DNA of 20,006 bases from assembly GCA_038117265.1 (NCBI GenBank), contig JAYOFO010000046.1, forward strand, positions 1 to 20,006. Reading direction: 5' to 3'. Shown here piece after piece: positions 1-8,039 of the stretch. The notes under the pieces were generated by a model. The model was not told where the DNA came from, did not search any database, and was given only the letters and a program-made list of their open reading frames with translations. The translations under genes were made by a program, and so were the position numbers. This stretch comes from JAYPUG01 sp038117265 (GTDB lineage: Bacteria; Pseudomonadota; Alphaproteobacteria; UBA6615). The number at the start of each line of letters is the position of its first letter. The first letter of the stretch is position 1.

Positions 1-1220
<1,220 letters not shown>

Positions 1221-1243
1221 GCGGGAATGCAGTTTTGAACAGG

Positions 1244-1273
1244 AAAAGGCCGGTGCGTTGCGCCGGCCTTTTT
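1244..1273 (+). terminator. Rho-independent terminator of rpoD
   Basis: A GC-rich hairpin with arms AAAAGGCCGG (1244-1253) and CCGGCCTTTT (1263-1272) ends in a run of five T's. It lies just downstream of the rpoD stop and points in its direction. The A/T flanks make it possibly bidirectional, so it could also stop transcription from the - strand side. Confidence 0.85.
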
Positions 1274-1293
1274 CGTTCGCGCAGACCTAACGG

Positions 1294-1432
1294 TCAGTCG
1301 CCGGCGAACAGCAGTTCGACGAAGTCGAGGTAGAGGCGGATCTGGGCCGCGACGAGCTTCGGCTCCCTGAGCGTCTTCGACATGATGAAGGCGCCCTCGA
1401 TCGTGGCGGTGAACATGTCGGCCAGGGCATCC
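1294..1432 (-). pseudogene. TetR-family regulator, C-terminal remnant only
   Basis: The last 45 or so residues before the TGA at 1294-1296 look like the end of a TetR/AcrR ligand-binding domain: an LADMFTATIEGAFIMSKTL helix, then LREPKLVAAQIRLYLDF and a short tail. TetR proteins are usually 190-210 residues, with an N-terminal helix-turn-helix. Here that domain and most of the ligand domain are missing. The frame stays open further right (to about 1677), but that part is only the antisense of a methyltransferase fragment. The homology ends near 1430, exactly where the + strand methyltransferase begins to match its family. This is probably a non-functional remnant of a repressor once divergent from the methyltransferase. 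The TetR call rests on a short C-terminus. Confidence 0.6.
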
Positions 1433-1713
1433 GCCGCACGCTCGCCGCGGACGGGGTGTACCTGGCGCAGGACATCAACGGCTCCAGCCATGTGCACGAG
1501 AATGTCGACCACCCCATCGGCACCCTGCTCTACACTGTGTCGTGCATGCACTGCATGACCGTGTCGCTGGCCCAGCAGGGCGGCGAGGGGCTCGGCGCCA
1601 TGTGGGGACGCCAGCAAGCGGTGGAGATCTTCACCGAGGCCGGGTTCGGCTCGGTCCAGGTGAACGAACTCGAGCATGACGTGCAGAATTGCTACTACGT
1701 CTGCCGGCCTTGA
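1429..1713 (+). pseudogene. SAM-dependent methyltransferase, C-terminal remnant
   Basis: About 94 residues match the C-terminal part of the class I SAM methyltransferases resembling Mycobacterium Rv2258c: a late strand IRRTLAADGVYLAQDI, then LLYTVSCMHCMTVSLAQQGG, GLGAMWGRQQAVEIF and the ending LEHDVQNCYYVCRP. The SAM-binding Rossmann motif and the N-terminal winged-helix part are missing, since such proteins are about 350 residues. Homology reads in frame upstream of the GTG at 1456 to about 1429, where it meets the TetR remnant on the other strand. A possible start at GTG 1456 would give only 85 residues without the SAM site, so it is treated as a pseudogene. A strong hairpin follows the stop. 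Confidence 0.65.
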
Positions 1714-1737
1714 ATCGGCCCTGCCGGCGGGACGTGT

Positions 1738-1763
1738 CGAAGGGCGCCCGGTGGCGCCCTTCG
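1738..1763 (+). terminator. Perfect 11-bp hairpin after the methyltransferase remnant
   Basis: CGAAGGGCGCC (1738-1748) pairs perfectly with GGCGCCCTTCG (1753-1763) around a four-base loop, 25 bases after the methyltransferase stop and upstream of the tRNA. Only a weak T stretch follows, so termination strength is uncertain. Its placement fits a terminator that survived with the remnant gene. Confidence 0.5.
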
Positions 1764-1795
1764 CGCATGTTTGCCTGCCGGGGCACGCGAGCCTG

Positions 1796-1804
1796 TGCTA
1801 TAGG
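1796..1804 (+). promoter_or_regulatory. Candidate extended -10 promoter for the tRNA
   Basis: TGCTATAGG has the TG-N-TATA layout of an extended -10 element and lies about 25 bases before the tRNA 5' end, a sensible distance for a short leader. TTGCCT at 1771-1776 could act as a -35, but the spacing is long, so the extended -10 would carry most of the recognition. This is read by eye only. Confidence 0.35.
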
Positions 1805-1828
1805 GGAATTGCCCCCGCGGGGCTCAGT

Positions 1829-1905
1829 GGGCCCGTAGTTCAGTTGGTCAGAACGGACCGCTCATAACGGTCATGTCGCAGGTTCGAGTCCTGCCGGGCC
1901 CACCA
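1829..1905 (+). tRNA. tRNA with CAT anticodon, probably tRNA-Ile2 (lysidine-type)
   Basis: Full cloverleaf of 77 bases with encoded CCA. The acceptor stem is GGGCCCG/CGGGCCC, the D stem GTTC/GAAC, the anticodon stem GACCG/CGGTC with loop CTCATAA (anticodon CAT at 1863-1865), and the T stem GCAGG/CCTGC with loop TTCGAGT; the discriminator is A. CAT may mean elongator Met or Ile2, in which TilS changes C34 to lysidine to read AUA. The acceptor pairs C4-G69 and C5-G68 are the TilS-favouring pairs known from E. coli tRNA-Ile2, whereas elongator Met has U4-A69 and A5-U68 there. It is not the initiator, because positions 1-72 are paired (G-C) and the anticodon stem lacks the three G-C pairs. The D stem carries a compensated T-A pair where C-G is common, so it looks functional. 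Confidence 0.85.
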
Positions 1906-1946
1906 GCCGCGCGGCGGTCTGGTGGTTTCTCGCAAGCGCGGATCCG

Positions 1947-2251
1947 ATGGGCGACTACGACACCGGAACGAAATCCAAGACGACGGTCAGGACCGAGCGC
2001 CCGCGCCTGCACAAGGTGCTGCTGCTGAACGACGACTACACGCCGCGCGAATTCGTCGTGACGTGCTGCGCGCGGTCTTCGGCATGGGCGACGACGCGGC
2101 CTACCGGGTGATGATGACGGCGCACCGACGCGGCGCCTGCGTCGTTGCGGTCTACACCCGCGATGTGGCCGAGACCAAGGCGAGCGCGGCGAACGAGTTG
2201 GCCCGGCGCGGCGGCCACCCGCTGCAGTTCACGACAGAGCCGGAGGAGTAG
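1947..2251 (+). pseudogene. clpS: ClpS2-type Clp protease adaptor, frameshifted
   Basis: ClpS brings N-degron substrates to ClpAP. From ATG 1947 the frame gives MGDYDTGTKSK, a Pro/Arg-rich stretch and the ClpS signature HKVLLLNDDYTPREFVV. It then loses homology at about 2063. The next frame resumes with VLRAVFGMGDDAAYRVMM, TAHRRGACVVAVYTRDVAETK and the ending PLQFTTEPEE. Adding one base (likely a G) in GACGTGCTG near 2063 restores a continuous protein of about 101 residues, the usual size. The ending FTTEPEE and the PREFVV segment resemble alphaproteobacterial ClpS2 rather than ClpS1. Conservation on both sides means the lesion is either very recent or a base-calling error. No clpA is next to it here. 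Confidence 0.8.
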
Positions 2252-2269
2252 GCTCAGGCACGACCGGGT

Positions 2270-3040
2270 CTACTGGGCCGGGCCCTGCTGCGGCACGCGG
2301 GCCAGCGCGTGCAGGTGGACCAGCGCGCCCGACTGCAGCGCCCGGCCGCGACGGAGCCAGGTTTCGGCCTCGCGCATCATCTCGTCGACAAAGGATTCGG
2401 TGAGCTCGGCCTGGGACAGGCCGTCGACGAAGCTCGTCCAGCTCGTGATTACCATATCGCGGTAGGCCTGGCTGTCGGTTTCGAAGGCTCGCAGCTCGTA
2501 GCCAAGCTTCTTCAGCGCCGCACGGTAACCGCTCGCCGTCCAAAGCGAGGGCGCTTTCGGGTCGAGCTCGCGCCATTCCGTCAGGGTCGCTTCCTCGCGT
2601 CGGGCATCGTCGGGCAAGGCGAAGTCGGTGAGGATGAAGTAGCCGCCCGGTTTCAGCGCAGCGCGGATCTTGGCGAGCACCTCGGGGCGCGTGTCCATCC
2701 GGTAAAGCCGGTCGCGCAGCAGGATCGCGTGGTACTTCGATTCCGGCAGGTCGAGCGTGGACGGTTCGTAGGCCGAAATCGGCGCCTTCTTGGCGAGACC
2801 GCTCTTCACGGAGATCGCGTGGCCGCGCTTGGCCAGCTCTGCGTCGGGTTCCATCCCCGGAATCCAGAGTCCCATCGTGTTTGAGAGATGTCGCACGCCG
2901 CCGCCGAGACCGGCGGAAAGGTCGATCGCCGACTTCTTGGGTGTGATGGCTGCGGATTTAAGGAGTGTGGCCACGTAGGCGGCACCGCCGGGTTCGACGA
3001 CCTGATCGGCCTCGACTCCGCCCCACAGGTGCGTGCGGAG
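2270..3040 (-). CDS. SAM-dependent methyltransferase (start not found)
   Basis: A class I methyltransferase of unknown substrate. From the N-terminal side it shows LWGGVEADQVVEPGGAAYV, then motif I with AIDLSAGLGGGVRHLS (SAM-binding glycine loop), the acidic MEPD at the end of strand 2, LLRDRLYRMDTRPEVLAKI, KPGGYFILTDFALPDD (motif III region), and a C-terminal helical part with LTESFVDEMMREAETWLRR. It ends 18 bases from clpS in convergent orientation. Family resemblance extends right to about 3030-3040, where I see no ATG, GTG or TTG in this frame. At the same place the histidine kinase begins on the other strand, so the first ~10 or more residues are probably lost. The open frame continues much further, but only as antisense of the kinase. 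It may still be made from a non-standard start. Confidence 0.65.
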   Translation of the reverse strand, partial: LRTHLWGGVEADQVVEPGGAAYVATLLKSAAITPKKSAIDLSAGLGGGVRHLSNTMGLWIPGMEPDAELAKRGHAISVKSGLAKKAPISAYEPSTLDLPESKYHAILLRDRLYRMDTRPEVLAKIRAALKPGGYFILTDFALPDDARREEATLTEWRELDPKAPSLWTASGYRAALKKLGYELRAFETDSQAYRDMVITSWTSFVDGLSQAELTESFVDEMMREAETWLRRGRALQSGALVHLHALARVPQQGPAQ

Positions 3041-4783
3041 TTCGTGGAGTTCGCCATCGACAGCGCGGCGATCGCGATCGCCGCGTTCCTGTTGCCCACG
3101 TTTGCGTTGTTCGTTGTCGCGCGGGCGATGCGCCGTCAGAACATCGAACTCGCGGACGAGCGCGACCGGGCACTTGCCGCCGAGAAGGCCAAGGCGGAAT
3201 TCCTTGCCAACATGAGCCACGAGATCCGGACGCCGCTGAACGGCGTGCTGGGAACGGCGGGGCTCCTGGTCGACACACCGCTCGACGAGGAACAGCGCAG
3301 CCATACGGACACAATTCTGCGCTCGGGTGAATCGTTGCTGGTCATCCTCAACGATATTCTCGATTTCTCGAAGATCGAGGCTGGAAGCCTCAAGATCGAG
3401 GGCGCCGAACTGAACCTGGTCGCCCTGCTCGACGGCACCGTCGAACTCCTGGGGTCGGCGGCACAGTCGAAGTCCCTCGACCTGTCCGTCTATGTGGCGC
3501 CGGATGTGCCCGAGACGGTCGTCGGAGACCAGGGACGGCTGCGCCAGGTTCTGCTCAACCTGATACACAACGCCATCAAGTTCACCGCCGAGGGCGGGGT
3601 GATGATCGAGGTCGCGGCCAAGGCGGGTGCCGATTCCGATCGCGTCGCGCTTCGCTTCGAGGTAATCGATACCAGTGTCGGCGTGCCTGAGGACAAGCGC
3701 GAGCACATCTTCCGGCTGTTCGCCCAGGCCGACGGTTCGGTGACCCGGCAGTATGGGGGCACCGGCCTTGGGTTGGCGATCTGCGAGCGGCTTGTGTCGA
3801 TGATGGGTGGTGCGATCGGCGTCGCGGCGCGTCCGCAGGGCGGGAGCATCTTCTGGTTCGAAATCGACACGCATGTCGGGCGTTCGCCGATGCACTGGGC
3901 CACGGACATCGAGGATTCGGTGTCGGATATGCGCGTCCTCATCGTCGACGACAACGAGACGAACCGCATGATTTTCGAAAAGCAGCTTGTCGCGCTGGGG
4001 GCCGACGTGACGCTGGCAATCGGTGCCAAGGCAGCACTTCGCAAGGCCCGGACCGCTCGCGACGCCGGGGCGCCCTTCGAACTCGCCATCGTCGACCACC
4101 TGATGCCCGGTACCGACGGCCTCGACTTCGTGGAAACGTTGCGCGAGCAGGGCCTTGCGGAGGGCATGCGCCTCGTCCTGTCCTCGTCTTCGGGACAGAT
4201 CAACACCGACAGTGCGGCGCGTGCGCATGGGTTCGATGCCGCGCTGCCCAAGCCGTTTCGTCCAGGGGCCCTGCGCAGATGCCTGTGCGCCGATGGCGCC
4301 GCCGCAACCGCCGAGACGATACGGCCGGCCGCGGATGTCGCCCGTGTCCCGTCAGATAGGCAGGCATTGTCGACACTCGCGCAGCGCACTTCGACACGCG
4401 TCCTGCTCGTCGAGGACAATCAGACCAACCAGATGATCATGTCGACCCAGCTGCGCAAGCGCGGCTACCACGTCGATCTGGCCGTGAACGGAATCGAGGC
4501 GCTGACGGCACTGCGCGATTGCGCCTTCGATATCGTGCTGATGGACGTCCAGATGCCCGAGATGGACGGAATCGAGGCGGCACGCCGGCTGCGAACGCTG
4601 GGAACGCGAGCGGCCGAGACACCGGTCATCGGCGTCACGGCCCACGCCATGTCGGGCGACCGCGAGCGGATTCTCGATGCCGGCATGGACGACTACGTCA
4701 CCAAACCGGTCGACATCAACGACCTGATCGACAAGATCGTCCGCCTGACGAGCGCCGTTCCGGAGGCCGCCGTAGGGGATTGA
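3029..4783 (+). CDS. Hybrid sensor histidine kinase with two receiver domains, N-terminus missing
   Basis: About 584 residues if started at GTG 3029, the first plausible start after the methyltransferase coding region. Order: one membrane helix (roughly residues 9-28, AIAIAAFLLPTFALFVVA), a short coiled coil, HisKA with H-box FLANMSHEIRTPLNG (phospho-His64), an HATPase domain with N-box LRQVLLNLIHNAIKF, G1 box DTSVGVP, and F/G2 boxes FRLFAQADGSV and YGGTGLGLAI. Then come two receivers: the first with Asp356 in IVDHLMPG and Lys in LPKPF, the second with Asp506 in LMDVQMPEMDG and Lys in VTKPVD. The G1 box has Ser where Gly is usual (DTG). Kinases of this class normally start with a sensor domain between two membrane helices; here only the last helix remains, so input sensing is probably lost. 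No Hpt domain or output regulator lies nearby. Confidence 0.85.
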   Translation: MRAEFVEFAIDSAAIAIAAFLLPTFALFVVARAMRRQNIELADERDRALAAEKAKAEFLANMSHEIRTPLNGVLGTAGLLVDTPLDEEQRSHTDTILRSGESLLVILNDILDFSKIEAGSLKIEGAELNLVALLDGTVELLGSAAQSKSLDLSVYVAPDVPETVVGDQGRLRQVLLNLIHNAIKFTAEGGVMIEVAAKAGADSDRVALRFEVIDTSVGVPEDKREHIFRLFAQADGSVTRQYGGTGLGLAICERLVSMMGGAIGVAARPQGGSIFWFEIDTHVGRSPMHWATDIEDSVSDMRVLIVDDNETNRMIFEKQLVALGADVTLAIGAKAALRKARTARDAGAPFELAIVDHLMPGTDGLDFVETLREQGLAEGMRLVLSSSSGQINTDSAARAHGFDAALPKPFRPGALRRCLCADGAAATAETIRPAADVARVPSDRQALSTLAQRTSTRVLLVEDNQTNQMIMSTQLRKRGYHVDLAVNGIEALTALRDCAFDIVLMDVQMPEMDGIEAARRLRTLGTRAAETPVIGVTAHAMSGDRERILDAGMDDYVTKPVDINDLIDKIVRLTSAVPEAAVGD

Positions 4784-4854
4784 TCCTCGCGCGCCCGTCC
4801 GCGTTTTTCTGCTAGGCTCGGCATTGTCCGGAGCAGGGGAGGGCGCGGACCGCG

Positions 4855-6552
4855 ATGCACCAGCCACTCACACAGAGCTATGTCCACGGCGCATCCGATG
4901 CGCCGCTGATCGGCGACACGATCGGCCAGCACTTCGACCTGGCCGCCGCGCGCTGGGCCGACCGCGACGCGCTGGTCGTCCGCCACCAGGGCATCAAATG
5001 GTCCTGGTCCGAGCTCAGGGCGCGGGTCGACGACCTCGCCGCCGGCCTGATCGCGCTCGGGCTGGAGCCGGGATCGCGGATCGGCATCTGGTCCCCCAAC
5101 ATCGCCGAATGGGCGATCACCCAGTTCGCGACGGCCAAGGCCGGCCTGATCCTGGTCAACATCAACCCGGCCTACCGGCTGGCCGAGCTCGAATACGCGC
5201 TGAACAAGGTGGAATGCACGGCGCTGATCACCGCCGCGCGGTTCAAGACGTCGGACTATCTGGGCATGCTGCGCGAGCTGGCGCCCGAACTCGACGCAGC
5301 GGCGCCCGGCGCGCTGTCGTCGGCGCGGCTGCCGCACCTGCGAACCGTCATCCAGATCGGCGAGGCGGCCGTGCCGGGCACCTATGGGTTCGACGAGATC
5401 CTGGCGATGGGCGCCAAGGCGGGCCACGGTGCGGTCGCGGCGCTGGCGCCGAGGCTGCAGTTCGACGATCCGATCAACATCCAGTTCACCTCGGGCACCA
5501 CCGGCTCGCCCAAGGGCGCGACCCTGACCCACCACAACATCCTCAACAACGGCCACTTTATCGGCGAGACCATGGCGTTGACGCCGGACGATCGGATCTG
5601 CATCCCGGTGCCGCTCTACCACTGCTTCGGGATGGTTCTGGGCAATCTCGCCTGCATGATCCACGGCTCGGCGATGGTCTATCCGTCCGACGCGTTCGAC
5701 CCGCTGGCGACGTTGGAGACAGTGGCGGCGGAACGCTGCACCGGCCTGTATGGCGTGCCGACCATGTTCATCGCCCAGCTCGACCACCCGGCGTTCGAGG
5801 GGTTCGACCTGTCGAGCCTGCGCACCGGCATTATGGCCGGCTCGCCCTGCCCGGTGGAGGTGATGCGCCGGGTGATCGAGCGGATGCATATGGACCAGGT
5901 GACCATCTGCTACGGCATGACCGAGACCAGCCCGGTCTCGACCCAGACCTCGATCGACGACGAGCTCGAACGCCGGGTCTCGACCGTCGGGCGCATCCAC
6001 CCGCATGTGGAGATCAAAATAGTCGACGAGGCCGGCCGCATCGTCGCGCCGGGCGCGACGGGCGAGCTGTGCACCCGCGGCTACTCGGTGATGCGCGGCT
6101 ACTGGAACGACGACGAAAAGACCGCAGAGGCGATCGACCCGGCGGGCTGGATGCACACCGGCGACCTGGCGACCATGGACGACGCCGGCTACTTCAACAT
6201 CGTCGGGCGCATCAAGGACATGGTGATCCGCGGCGGCGAAAACCTGTATCCGCGCGAGATCGAGGAGTTCCTGTACCGCCACCCCAAGATCTCGGACGTG
6301 CAGGTGATCGGCGTGCCCGATGCCAAGTACGGCGAGGAGCTGTGCGCCTGGGTGAAGCTGGCCGAGGGCGAGCACGCAACCGACGAGGAGATCCGGGACT
6401 TCTGCCGGGGCCAGATCGCCCACCACAAGATTCCGCGCTACGTGAAGTTCGTCGACGAATTCCCGATGACCGTCACCGGCAAGATCCAGAAGTTCGCCAT
6501 GCGCGAGGCGATGATCGCCGAGCTAGGGCTGGCCGAGGAGACGACGGCATAG
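4855..6552 (+). CDS. Acyl-CoA synthetase (AMP-forming), ACSF2-like
   Basis: Activates a carboxylic acid, probably a medium- or long-chain fatty acid, to its CoA thioester via an acyl-AMP. Length (565 residues) and domain order fit the ANL superfamily: the large domain carries the P-loop TSGTTGSPKGATLTH (from Thr212), the adenylation motif YGMTETSPVS (Glu357) and HTGDLATMD (Asp437); the hinge GRIKDMVIRGGENLYPREIE and the small C-terminal domain with Lys543 in TGKIQKFAMRE complete the active site. The N-terminal segments THGASD-like, IGQHFD and LVVRHQGIKWSW resemble human ACSF2 and bacterial homologues rather than acetyl-CoA synthetase. ATG 4855 is preceded by GGGGAGGG about 12 bases upstream. 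All catalytic motifs are present. The exact chain length cannot be told. Confidence 0.9.
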   Translation: MHQPLTQSYVHGASDAPLIGDTIGQHFDLAAARWADRDALVVRHQGIKWSWSELRARVDDLAAGLIALGLEPGSRIGIWSPNIAEWAITQFATAKAGLILVNINPAYRLAELEYALNKVECTALITAARFKTSDYLGMLRELAPELDAAAPGALSSARLPHLRTVIQIGEAAVPGTYGFDEILAMGAKAGHGAVAALAPRLQFDDPINIQFTSGTTGSPKGATLTHHNILNNGHFIGETMALTPDDRICIPVPLYHCFGMVLGNLACMIHGSAMVYPSDAFDPLATLETVAAERCTGLYGVPTMFIAQLDHPAFEGFDLSSLRTGIMAGSPCPVEVMRRVIERMHMDQVTICYGMTETSPVSTQTSIDDELERRVSTVGRIHPHVEIKIVDEAGRIVAPGATGELCTRGYSVMRGYWNDDEKTAEAIDPAGWMHTGDLATMDDAGYFNIVGRIKDMVIRGGENLYPREIEEFLYRHPKISDVQVIGVPDAKYGEELCAWVKLAEGEHATDEEIRDFCRGQIAHHKIPRYVKFVDEFPMTVTGKIQKFAMREAMIAELGLAEETTA

Positions 6553-6564
6553 GGTAATGGGCAG

Positions 6565-7242
6565 GTGTTTGTGACGAAATGCATTCGCGAATTGTTTGGA
6601 TTGATCCTGCCCGCCGTGCTGATCGCTTCGCCTGGCGCTACTCTGGCGGGCCGGATACATCGACCTGAAGCGCAGCATGTTGAAGTCGCGCAGTCGGTTA
6701 GTGATCCGACTCCGTTTCGCACCACAGATGTTGCGATCGCTTTTGCGCCGGACCCTTTCGGCTTCTTGCCCCTCGACGAGTACAAGGATTTCGGGGTTCG
6801 CGAAGCGATCGACGACATGCAGTCGTGGAGCGGACTGAGAATCGGTCAATCGAACACAGCGCCGAATCTGATCTTTCTCCGCGGGCAGGGTTTCGACGCG
6901 ATTATTGAATCGGAAGATCCGCTCGTAAGGTCGATTCTGGAGCAGGTCTACGGTACCGAAAGCGTTCAGCAGAAGGTGCGCGCAGCAGCCGGATGCGAGA
7001 CCAATTGTTTCGTCTACAACATCACGACACCAAATTCCCGGGTGAATGCGACGCTCGTGCTGTTGAACAGCGGGTTGCAAAGCGTCGAAGAGGCGATCTG
7101 CTTTCTGCAGGGCATCGCATCATCTTTCGGTGTCAGTGATCGCCGGTTGCTTAATCAGCAAATATCTCTGGATTCCGGAACCGAGCGAATTGTGCTTGGC
7201 GATGGTATTCAGAAAGCGTTCTCCAAAATCTACATCTTCTAG
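6565..7242 (+). CDS. Predicted secreted protein of unknown function
   Basis: About 225 residues. The N-terminus has a basic start followed by a hydrophobic stretch LFGLILPAVLIASPGATLAG, a probable Sec signal peptide with cleavage near residue 29. The mature part has segments FRTTDVAIAFAPDPFGFLP, LRIGQSNTAPNLIFLRGQG, two cysteines in AAGCETNCFV that could form a disulfide, and LQSVEEAICFLQGIASSFGV. The last resembles, only loosely, the Cys-Leu-x-Glu helix of DUF2927-type secreted proteins; I do not assign it firmly. Start is GTG 6565 or GTG 6571, neither with a strong ribosome site. Codon use is visibly less GC-rich than the neighbours (many AAT, ATT, TTG, AAA), suggesting later arrival. It follows the ligase by only 12 bases but need not work with it. 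Confidence 0.65.
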   Translation: MFVTKCIRELFGLILPAVLIASPGATLAGRIHRPEAQHVEVAQSVSDPTPFRTTDVAIAFAPDPFGFLPLDEYKDFGVREAIDDMQSWSGLRIGQSNTAPNLIFLRGQGFDAIIESEDPLVRSILEQVYGTESVQQKVRAAAGCETNCFVYNITTPNSRVNATLVLLNSGLQSVEEAICFLQGIASSFGVSDRRLLNQQISLDSGTERIVLGDGIQKAFSKIYIF

Positions 7243-7270
7243 TTGAGCACTGATTTTCCGGGACGACGGC

Positions 7271-7930
7271 CTAGTCCGAGCCGTTCTCCGGCTCGTTCGG
7301 GTGCGCGATATCCGGCTGCACGTAGGGCGCGCGCATCTGGAAGATCGAGTGGGTGCGGCAGTAGCGCGGGCCCCCCAGCCGGCCCACCGGCGCCAGCTTG
7401 CCGGGGTTGATGTACTTGTCCTCGAGCATCAGATCCTCGCGCACGTGCCAGCGCAGCACCCGGCCGATCACCAGGTGGGTGCGCCATTCGTCGCCGAACT
7501 CGATCGTCTGCTCGTGGGCGCACTCCATCGCCACGGGGATGTCCCTGATGCGCGGTGCCGGCACCAGGTCCGAGGGCACGGTTTCGAGGCCGAGAGCCGC
7601 GAACTCATCCTCCTCGGGCTCGAAGTTGGCCGAGCTGGCGTTCATCCGCGTCTCCCAGCCGTCCGAGACGACGTGGATCACGTATCCCTCGGTCGCCGCG
7701 ATGTTGGCCGCGGTGTCCTTCTTGCGGCGCTCGCGCTCGCCGACGGAGATCGAGACCATGGGCGGGACGTGCGAGACCATGGTGAAGAACGAGAAGGGGG
7801 CGAGGTTGGGCACACCTTCGGAATCGATCGAGCTGACCCAGGCGATCGGCCGGGGCACGACCGAGCCGATCAGCAGGCGGTAGCATTGCTGGTGGTCGAT
7901 CTTGTCGGGGTCGAAGGTGCGGTAGTTCAT
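7271..7930 (-). CDS. Flavin reductase-like / FMN-binding split-barrel protein
   Basis: 219 residues starting at ATG 7930, chosen because GAGGAA lies six bases upstream and homology begins with MNYRTFDPDK; an open frame upstream of this shows no family resemblance. The sequence RLLIGSVVPRPIAWVSSIDSEG followed by NLAPFSFFTMVSHVPPMVSISVG is typical of the flavin reductase-like domain, which holds FMN in a split barrel. The middle has WETRMNASSANFEPEEDEF, and the C-terminus carries HLVIGRVLRWHV. Relatives reduce flavins with NAD(P)H or simply bind FMN, and many are annotated only as flavoproteins. It runs convergent with the secreted-protein gene and divergent from the hemerythrin-like gene, with 109 bases between. 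The specific reaction is unknown. Confidence 0.85.
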   Translation of the reverse strand: MNYRTFDPDKIDHQQCYRLLIGSVVPRPIAWVSSIDSEGVPNLAPFSFFTMVSHVPPMVSISVGERERRKKDTAANIAATEGYVIHVVSDGWETRMNASSANFEPEEDEFAALGLETVPSDLVPAPRIRDIPVAMECAHEQTIEFGDEWRTHLVIGRVLRWHVREDLMLEDKYINPGKLAPVGRLGGPRYCRTHSIFQMRAPYVQPDIAHPNEPENGSD

Positions 7931-8039
7931 GGTGCGTTCCTCGCGGGCTGAGCGCGCTTCATAGCGCGATTGCGGGCCGGGCGTCACGCGTGCGGCGGCG
8001 GCCTTCCCACATGCCGGCCGGTGGTGTATCCCCGCTTCC

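Noticed and set aside
1433..1677. Extension of the TetR open frame through the methyltransferase remnant
   Set aside because: The residues lack helix-turn-helix features and the + strand of the same DNA matches a methyltransferase C-terminus.
2888..3028. Earlier start for the histidine kinase, adding about 47 N-terminal residues
   Set aside because: This stretch is convincingly coding on the - strand for the methyltransferase SAM-binding region, and the + strand reading has no kinase-like features.
3041..4228. Very long - strand open frame continuing upstream from the methyltransferase
   Set aside because: It is only the antisense of the kinase in high-GC sequence; its residues (His/Asp/Arg-rich) resemble no family, whereas the + strand has a full set of kinase and receiver motifs.
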